Shown: positions 58,018-64,000 of the stretch, in pieces | Layout of the letters: each line of letters opens with the position of its first letter | Position numbering within the stretch: position 1 is the first letter of the stretch | Assembly: GCA_018780265.1 (NCBI GenBank) | Contig: JADMJV010000012.1 | Span: forward strand, 66,200-130,199 | DNA: 64,000 nt | DNA from: a bacterium | GTDB taxonomy: Bacteria; Vulcanimicrobiota; Xenobia; Xenobiales; JADMJV01 | Direction of reading: 5' to 3' | Program-made: the position numbers and the translations under genes | Notes under the pieces: generated by a model | Database searches by the model: none | The model's input: the letters and a program-made list of their open reading frames with translations, nothing else | What the model was told of the DNA's origin: nothing

Positions 58018-60128
58018 ACGGTAGCGAGTGCGCTACTGGCCGGAGCGGCGAAGGATACTCCAAATTTCTTTTGCAGCTCTTCGAGTTTGCGCATGGTGGT
58101 TTCCACGCCCTGTTGCTTGATCAGGAAGAACGGGCCGCCCAGGAATGGGGGAAAGCCCAGCCCAAATACGCTGGCCAGATCCCCGTCGTCCTGACTGCGT
58201 AGAATTCCCTCTTCCAAGCAGTGGAGACTTTCGCACAGGAACGCATACAGGCAGCGCTCCTGAATGTCACGTCGAGTCAAGGGGCGGGAAGTGGCCGAGG
58301 CCACGACTTTCTGGTGAAGGACAGCGTCGGCGACTTTCTTGCCTTTGGAATAAAGATAGAATCCTTTGCTGGACTTTTTGCCCGCCCGCCCGTCGGCGCT
58401 GATGGCTTCCCAGCCGGCCGGTTTGGGGAAGCGTTCTGGCAGGTGGTCGCTCATTACCTTCATTACTTTGGCGGCCACATCCAGGCCCACCTCGTCTATC
58501 AACGTCATGGGTCCTACCGGGAATCCCACCTCTGTCAGCGCGGAGTCGATCTGGTCAGCGGGCGTCCCCTCCGCATAGCACAGCAAAGCCTGACCCAAGA
58601 ATGCCGAGAGTACCCTCGAAGTGAAAAAACCGGGCCCATCGTTGACCACAATCACGTGGGTATTCATCTCTCGCGACAGCTTGACCACACGATTCAAGGC
58701 GGCTTTCGAGGTTTGGGACGTAGTGATGACTTCTACTAACTGCATCTTTTCCACGGGGGAGAAGAAGTGCATACCCAGCACTTGTGCCGGCCGTGTGGCT
58801 CCCTTGGCGATGTCGGTAATGGGGATGGCCGAAGTATTGCTGGCGAAGATCGCATCGGGGTTGGTGGCTTCCACGTCCTTAAGGACTTGATGTTTGACCG
58901 CCAGATCCTCGAAGACGGCCTCGATGACCACGTGGGCGTTGTCGAAGGGCCCGTAGGTTGTGGTGGGCAGAATGCGATTTAGACGCAGATTCTTTTCAAA
59001 TCCCCGGATGCGTTTGCGCTCGACTTCCCGAGAATAGACACGATCGGCGTAGGCTAAGGCCCGTCCGGCGCTCTCGGCGTTCTGGTCTTTGACCACAATG
59101 GAATAGCCCTGTGCGGCTGCCACCGCAGCGATGCCCGACCCCATCAAGCCGGCCCCGAGTACTCCCACCTTGCCCTTTGGGCCTGCTACGGCGTCGGCCA
59201 TGCGGCCCGAGTCCGCCCGGTTTTGGGTGGTGATCTCGTAAAGGTGGATGAGCGCCTTGCTCACCGAGGTTGTGGCGCACTCTGCAAATAGCTCGGCCTC
59301 CAGGCGCAGACCCTCTTGAAGGGTGGTCTTCTGGCTGTTCAGCACAGATTCTAAGGCCTTGAAGGGTGCGGGATAGTGACCTTTGGTTTTCTTCTCCAAA
59401 TCCTGGCGCAGTTTCATGGGCAGGAAGCTACGCGCGGCCAGTTTGCCCAGCCAGCTAGAAGCTTTGCTCTGGCCGCGTTTCTGGGTATTGATCCAGGCCT
59501 GTCCCACCCGATCGCGCAGTTCGGTGGCGGCGTGCAGGGCGCGCTTTTGCAAAAGGGCAGCCGGCACCACTTCGTCCACCAGTCCCAGGCGCAGGGCGCG
59601 GGGGGCTTTCACTTTGCGGCCGGTTAAAATCATGTCCAGTGCAGCTTGCAACCCGATCAGGCGTGGCAGGCGCTGAGTTCCTCCCAGGCCGGGGAGCACT
59701 CCCAGTTGAACCTCGGGCAGGCCCACGACCGTGCTGTTCTCGTCGCTGGCCAGTCGATATTGGAAGCACAGAGCGATCTCCAGTCCGCCTCCCAGACAGG
59801 GGCCCTGAATAGCGCACAGAGTGGGAATGCTGAGACCGGCCAATTTGCTGAAGATTTCCTGGGCCTGCACACACAGTTGATAGCCTGCCTCTATCGAGTG
59901 GATCCCCTGAATCAACTGGATGTCGGCTCCGGCAATGAACTGGCCCGGTTTGGCGCTGTTTACCAGCAGGGCTCGAACGGAGGGGTTGTTGACCACCTCG
60001 TCCAGCACTTCGCTGAATTCTGTAAGCAGTTCAAAGTTGATGAGATTGACCTTGCTGTCGGCCATATCCAGGGTAATCACGGCCGTGCCGTTCTCTTTAA
60101 GCTCCAGCGAGAGGTGTTTTCTATCCAT
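58014..60128 (-). CDS. fadJ: Multifunctional enoyl-CoA hydratase / 3-hydroxyacyl-CoA dehydrogenase (FadJ/FadB)
   Basis: 704 residues. Crotonase half (1-290): GADIQLIQG oxyanion site, GLEIAL and LPEVQLGVLPG with the two catalytic Glu. Dehydrogenase half: NAD motif GVLGAGLMGSGIAAVAAAQGY, ASNTSAIPI and GMHFFSPVEKMQLVEV with the catalytic His, then two helical domains. Carries out hydration and oxidation of beta-oxidation intermediates. Three bases lie between the thiolase stop and this start, a fadI-fadJ type order. Confidence 0.93.
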   Translation of the reverse strand: MDRKHLSLELKENGTAVITLDMADSKVNLINFELLTEFSEVLDEVVNNPSVRALLVNSAKPGQFIAGADIQLIQGIHSIEAGYQLCVQAQEIFSKLAGLSIPTLCAIQGPCLGGGLEIALCFQYRLASDENSTVVGLPEVQLGVLPGLGGTQRLPRLIGLQAALDMILTGRKVKAPRALRLGLVDEVVPAALLQKRALHAATELRDRVGQAWINTQKRGQSKASSWLGKLAARSFLPMKLRQDLEKKTKGHYPAPFKALESVLNSQKTTLQEGLRLEAELFAECATTSVSKALIHLYEITTQNRADSGRMADAVAGPKGKVGVLGAGLMGSGIAAVAAAQGYSIVVKDQNAESAGRALAYADRVYSREVERKRIRGFEKNLRLNRILPTTTYGPFDNAHVVIEAVFEDLAVKHQVLKDVEATNPDAIFASNTSAIPITDIAKGATRPAQVLGMHFFSPVEKMQLVEVITTSQTSKAALNRVVKLSREMNTHVIVVNDGPGFFTSRVLSAFLGQALLCYAEGTPADQIDSALTEVGFPVGPMTLIDEVGLDVAAKVMKVMSDHLPERFPKPAGWEAISADGRAGKKSSKGFYLYSKGKKVADAVLHQKVVASATSRPLTRRDIQERCLYAFLCESLHCLEEGILRSQDDGDLASVFGLGFPPFLGGPFFLIKQQGVETTMRKLEELQKKFGVSFAAPASSALATV

Positions 60129-60131
60129 GGT

Positions 60132-61433
60132 TCAGTCCTCAACTCTCTCTAGCACAATGGCCGTCCCCATACCACCTGCAGCGCACAGGGTCAGCAGAGC
60201 GTAGCGCCCTTGGCGGCGCTGCAGTTCGCGAGACATCGACAACACCATTCGGGCGCCGGTGGCCCCAAAAGGGTGGCCCAAGGCAAGGGAACCACCGTTT
60301 ACGTTGAGCTTCTCCGGGTCTACCGTCCCTACCGGATGGTCCCAACCGATCGACCGGGCAAACTCGGGGCATTCCAGTTTGCGAGTTACACTCAATACCT
60401 GGGCGGCGAAAGCTTCGTGAATGTCGATCAGGTCCATATCTTGCAGGGTCAGGCCCGCCTTCTTCAAGACGGCTGGCACGGCGTAGGCTGGACCCAACAG
60501 CAACTGAGGCTCTGGGGCCAGCGCCGAGTTGGTCCAGGCCACCACCCGTGCCAGCGGCTTGTAGCCCAGGTCGCGAGCAAACGATTCCTCTGCCACCAGC
60601 AGCATCGAGGCGCCGTCGGTCAGGCCCGACGAGTTGGCGGCCGTCAGAGAGCCGTAAGTTTTATCAAAGGCGGGCTTCAGTGCCGCCAGTTTTTCCATGG
60701 TGGTGTCGGCTCGCACATAGGTGTCGTGCGTCACCGGTTGGTAGTCCCCCGGGGGCCACAAAGTGCATACCTCTTCGGCGTATTTACCGGACTCCCAGGC
60801 GGCGGCCGCACGCTGATGGCTGCGCTGGGTCAGTTCATCCTGGTCTTCGCGGGAAATTTCGTTGAGGCGGGCCATGGCCTCGGCGTGTTGTCCCATACTT
60901 TTGCCGGTCGAGGCTTCGGCGATGCTGGGTGCCTTGGGCAAAAGGTCGGCCGGTCGCAGCTGGCGCAACAGGTCTGCCTTCTTGGCCAGGCCCTTGGCCT
61001 TGGAAAAGGCCATCAGGGTGTCGATAACCTTCTTGGAGTGGGGCACGGGCACATTGGACATCGATTCCACGCCGCCCACAAGCAAGGCTCGATAATCGCC
61101 GGTGCGTATGCCTTGCGCGGCCAGGATGAGAGCCTGAGCGCTGCTGGAACAGGCCCTGGCTACGGTCATGCCCGGTACATGATTGGGAATGTCGGTGCCC
61201 AGCACAACTTCGCGGGCGACGTTAGGGGCGCTTACGCTGGGTAGCACGCAGCCCATGATGACTTCGTCCAGTTTGTCGGCTGGAAAACGCGATTTTTCAA
61301 GCAGTTGGACGGCTACCCGTTGGGATAGCTCAACAGTGCCCCAGCGTTGAAACTCACCGAAGGCTTTTACGAAAGGGGAACGCAATCCGTCAATTACGAC
61401 GGCTCGCGGAGTGGAGTTGCTTTTCTTGGCCAT
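60132..61433 (-). CDS. fadI: Acetyl-CoA acyltransferase (thiolase)
   Basis: 433 residues from the ATG at 61433 ([16 protein letters not shown]); a longer frame to 61559 is not coding-like. The acylated Cys is in [12 protein letters not shown], the His in [11 protein letters not shown], and the second Cys in [12 protein letters not shown]. Cleaves 3-ketoacyl-CoA in beta-oxidation, and partners with the downstream FadJ-type protein. AAGGGCC before the ATG is a weak ribosome site. Confidence 0.92.
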   Translation of the reverse strand: MAKKSNSTPRAVVIDGLRSPFVKAFGEFQRWGTVELSQRVAVQLLEKSRFPADKLDEVIMGCVLPSVSAPNVAREVVLGTDIPNHVPGMTVARACSSSAQALILAAQGIRTGDYRALLVGGVESMSNVPVPHSKKVIDTLMAFSKAKGLAKKADLLRQLRPADLLPKAPSIAEASTGKSMGQHAEAMARLNEISREDQDELTQRSHQRAAAAWESGKYAEEVCTLWPPGDYQPVTHDTYVRADTTMEKLAALKPAFDKTYGSLTAANSSGLTDGASMLLVAEESFARDLGYKPLARVVAWTNSALAPEPQLLLGPAYAVPAVLKKAGLTLQDMDLIDIHEAFAAQVLSVTRKLECPEFARSIGWDHPVGTVDPEKLNVNGGSLALGHPFGATGARMVLSMSRELQRRQGRYALLTLCAAGGMGTAIVLERVED

Positions 61434-61503
61434 GCAGGGCCCTTCGCAGTGGTCTGATAAAGTCTTGCAGGGCGCTCGAGTTTGGCCGAGAACCGTGGCC
61501 AGG

Positions 61504-62385
61504 ATGTCAACACCTGACGAACTTGTATTTGAAATTGCCTTCCTGCGGCGTAACGGCAAGTCTGGCCCACGCCCCGAGGAGATCCGTCGTTATTTGGGGC
61601 AGATCGAGGGGATCGCCGCACCCCGTGCGGGCCAATCGGTCTATCGCTATCGCAACCTGGACACTCAGGTCTCCTGCGATTTTGTCAGCTACGAACCGGA
61701 TCACGATTGTGTCGGCCTCTCTTTTGAGATGGAGTTGCCGCGTCCGCTCTTTTTCGCCCTCGAGACAGTGCCTCTAGTCGTTCAAACCGCCCGCGAGTTT
61801 TCGCTGGACGTGGAGATCGTTTCCCCGGACAATGATATGCCGGCCTGTGAACCGTCCTTTGAGATTCTGCTCCATCAATGGCAGTTGGCCAATCGCGAAG
61901 AAATGGAAATTTTGGAGGGTGAGGGCCGGCAGATTGCCCGTCTGGAGAATCAGGCTCTCGAAGCGATGTGGGAGTTCATGTTGCTTCGCGGAGAACTGGC
62001 CCGGCGCTACAATCGCAGCCATGTCTGTGTGCCGCCAGTCGAGCTGGTGCGCGAAAAGGCCACCGGTAAGGTCTCGCGGGTGGTGCGCTGGAAGCGTCTC
62101 TCGGCGGCGGCTCTGGCTGACAGTGATTATTGCTGGTTGGACGAGCCTCCCGAACCCTTGCGCGACGGCACTTTGATTTTGTCCTCGGTGGTCCGCGAGG
62201 TGGCCAAATTCGCCTTCCGCGATCTGTCTCAACCGGTCAATCATCGCCTTTTCGACAAAGCCAAAGTGCAGGCAGATCTGATCAAGGCGCTGCGCACAGC
62301 CCCCGGTCAGCCTGCCGAAGGCTTTGAACTCCTCAACTACCGCGATGTGGTCGACCGCGACCTCACCCCACTGTTAGATGGCTGA
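61504..62385 (+). CDS. Uncharacterised protein
   Basis: 293 residues from the ATG at 61504 with CCAGG before it. Cytosolic, mixed alpha/beta: a beta-rich N-domain (VYRYRNLDTQVSCDFVSY and FEMELPRPLFFALETVPLVVQ) and a mainly helical C-domain. It has no recognised catalytic motif. Divergent from the thiolase and convergent with the GH57 gene, overlapping its end by 23 bases. Function unknown. Confidence 0.72.
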   Translation: MSTPDELVFEIAFLRRNGKSGPRPEEIRRYLGQIEGIAAPRAGQSVYRYRNLDTQVSCDFVSYEPDHDCVGLSFEMELPRPLFFALETVPLVVQTAREFSLDVEIVSPDNDMPACEPSFEILLHQWQLANREEMEILEGEGRQIARLENQALEAMWEFMLLRGELARRYNRSHVCVPPVELVREKATGKVSRVVRWKRLSAAALADSDYCWLDEPPEPLRDGTLILSSVVREVAKFAFRDLSQPVNHRLFDKAKVQADLIKALRTAPGQPAEGFELLNYRDVVDRDLTPLLDG

Positions 62386-64000
62386 AAAGGGCAGGGTCCA
62401 ACTCGGGAAACAGGCACGTCTCCAGTTCCAGTCGACGTAGTCGTTCTTCGTTGATCGATCCCCGTCCCAATTCCTGGTGGAGCGTCCAGAAGTCCCGCAA
62501 GGAGCCAAAGAATTGGCCTTTCATCCTGTCGATGAAATGGCCGTTGCTGATCACGAAAGGTAGATCGCTGGACATGGCCAGCATCAACTGACGCCCGGCC
62601 TGGCGCAGGGCCCGCTGGGGCAACTCTCCCGAGAATTCTCGTGAAACCAGAGCTTCATAGGCCCGGGCTGCTTCGTGGACGTGGCGATACATCCAGGCCG
62701 TGTCGCCCCGGATCCATTTTTCAAAAGTCCCATTTTCCCCCCAACTGGAAGTGGACAGATAGAGATCCTGGCCGGTGGGGTTGGCCGCCAGGTAGGCGCT
62801 CGGGGTGCTCAGTTCGGTGACATTCTGGTCGTAGTGTAGCTTTTTGAAGAGATAGTAAAGAAAGCGCGGACCTTCGAACCAGTGGTGTCCAAAGAGTTCG
62901 GCATCATAAGGAGCCGCGACCATCGGTTTTTTCCACATGACTTTGCGCAGGTATTCGAAGCGCGCATTGCGGCAATAGACAAAGTGGCCGGCGTGGCTGG
63001 CCGCTTTGCGGTCGGCCCATTCGGGATTGTAGGGTTGCTTGTAGTCGCTGCTGCGCGAGGTGATGCGGTTGTATTTGAAGGGGCCGCCCCGCATGTGGAA
63101 TTCCAGATAGTCGGAGTCGCCCGGATAGCCCTCGTCTCCGCTCCAAACCTGAGTGCTGGTTTCTGGATCTCGAGGGAAGGCTGACAAAGTCGAGCCTTTC
63201 AGGTATACAGGCGCATTTACGCCAAACTCGGCCGTGGAGTCGCCGCGCAGCACCGTCAGTCCCTCTGTGAAAAAATAACGGAAGCCGGCTTCCTCAAGAA
63301 AAGGTTCGATTCCGGGGGTGTAGGAGCATTCAGGCAACCAGACGCCCAGCGATGGGCGCCCAAATACCTGTTGATGATACTCCGCTGCCGCCAGTGCGTG
63401 TCCCCGGATGGCCGAGGGTATGCTGGTCCACAGGGGCAACATGGGGTGGGTGCCGATGCAGGTTGAAATCTCCAGGTGCCCCAGGTCCTGAAAACGCTTG
63501 AAGCCCTCGGCCAGGTCGCCGCCGTAGCGTAAAAAGAGGTCGCGTCCGCGGGTCAGGTGGCGCAAGTGCATGCGGGCCGGCGTGTGGTAATGAGGCTCCT
63601 CGCGCACGGTGCGTTCCACTTCCAGTTTGGCCAACTGGATCAACCTTTCCAGGTATTCCAGGGTGTCGGCCGAGTGGCGCTGGCTTTTCATCATGGCCAC
63701 CAGTGGGGGTGAAATATCCATAGACAACTTGAAGTCCACGCCCTCCTCGAGCAGAGTTTCAAACAGATCCAGCAGAGGCAGGTAGGTTTCACGCACGGCC
63801 TCGGCATACCACTCCTGTGGGTAGCCCTCGGGGCGCCAGGTGTCGCCATCTCTGAAGTTGACCGGGTCGGCGATGTAGGGTAGATGGGCGTGCAGGTGCA
63901 GCATCAAATAGCCCAGCGAACGCTGCGAGGTGTCTTTGGGGCTGCGCAGGGGCCGGATAGTGGGATGATCCAGGTGCTGCCCTTGCCATTTGTGACTCAG
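62363..64000 (-). CDS. GH57-family 1,4-alpha-glucan branching enzyme (5' partial)
   Basis: At least 545 residues; the frame stays open to the window edge and no ATG precedes GYLMLHLHAHLPY, so the true start is outside. The GH57 regions are visible: HLHAHLPY (region 1), LGVWLPECSYTPG with the nucleophile Glu (region 3), PYDAELFGHHWFEGPRF with the acid Asp (region 4) and STSSWGENG (region 5). A C-terminal helical DUF1957-type domain completes it. It makes alpha-1,6 branches in glycogen-like glucan. The extra N-terminal part may belong to a second domain. Confidence 0.92.
   Translation of the reverse strand: MSHKWQGQHLDHPTIRPLRSPKDTSQRSLGYLMLHLHAHLPYIADPVNFRDGDTWRPEGYPQEWYAEAVRETYLPLLDLFETLLEEGVDFKLSMDISPPLVAMMKSQRHSADTLEYLERLIQLAKLEVERTVREEPHYHTPARMHLRHLTRGRDLFLRYGGDLAEGFKRFQDLGHLEISTCIGTHPMLPLWTSIPSAIRGHALAAAEYHQQVFGRPSLGVWLPECSYTPGIEPFLEEAGFRYFFTEGLTVLRGDSTAEFGVNAPVYLKGSTLSAFPRDPETSTQVWSGDEGYPGDSDYLEFHMRGGPFKYNRITSRSSDYKQPYNPEWADRKAASHAGHFVYCRNARFEYLRKVMWKKPMVAAPYDAELFGHHWFEGPRFLYYLFKKLHYDQNVTELSTPSAYLAANPTGQDLYLSTSSWGENGTFEKWIRGDTAWMYRHVHEAARAYEALVSREFSGELPQRALRQAGRQLMLAMSSDLPFVISNGHFIDRMKGQFFGSLRDFWTLHQELGRGSINEERLRRLELETCLFPELDPALFSHLTVG

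Overview
The window is a 64 kb piece of a GC-rich bacterial chromosome. The organism is probably a diderm: it has a PilQ-type outer-membrane secretin and several apparent lipoproteins. I cannot place it in a phylum. The mix of annexin-like, calpain-like and J domains, a bacterial arrestin-like protein, a sugar-phosphate type microcompartment and mostly uncharacterised small proteins points to a poorly sampled lineage rather than a model group. No rRNA, tRNA, IS element, prophage or CRISPR array was seen. Both ends cut genes.

Layout. 1-5.3 kb: a large annexin/calpain/J-domain protein, a small companion, and two coupled minus-strand genes. 5.4-8.3 kb: minor pilins and a PilX/GspK-like protein. 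8.4-18.6 kb: a TraB-type protein with an NTF2-like domain, an EAL-type c-di-GMP protein, hypoxanthine phosphoribosyltransferase, a zinc-ribbon coiled-coil protein, a PP2C phosphatase, a CHASE2 adenylate cyclase, a TPR protein and an FmdB-like zinc ribbon. 18.6-27.7 kb: a gene-poor accessory stretch with gene remnants, small membrane proteins, an arrestin-like protein, a cysteine desulfurase, an HNH endonuclease and a TPR membrane protein. 27.7-36.7 kb: glycan-related genes (a glycosyltransferase-like protein, WbqC, an RmlB-type dehydratase), two peptidases, a lipoprotein and a phosphodiester glycosidase. 36.7-39.2 kb: glutamine synthetase and Era.

39.2-45.2 kb holds a bacterial microcompartment (BMC) locus: one hexameric shell protein, three pentameric (EutN/CcmL) shell proteins, a CoA-acylating aldehyde dehydrogenase, an RpiB-like isomerase, DeoC and a flavoprotein-like protein. 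It lies between era and recO. DeoC would cleave deoxyribose 5-phosphate into glyceraldehyde 3-phosphate and acetaldehyde, and the dehydrogenase would turn acetaldehyde into acetyl-CoA inside the shell. N-terminal helices that look like encapsulation peptides are visible on three cargo proteins. recO, ruvX, mltG and udk follow. 48-57.6 kb is a type IV pilus cluster (pilT, pilC, a sigma factor, pilD, pilM, pilN, pilO, pilQ). The window closes with fatty acid beta-oxidation genes and a GH57 branching enzyme.

Two patterns cut across gene boundaries. Several monocistronic genes have a -10 box 6-7 bases before the ATG, with a -35-like box 17-18 bases further up, so their mRNAs are probably leaderless. 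Three unrelated small proteins share an N-terminal segment of about 40 residues ending in a Pro-x-Asp-x-Val motif at the same position.
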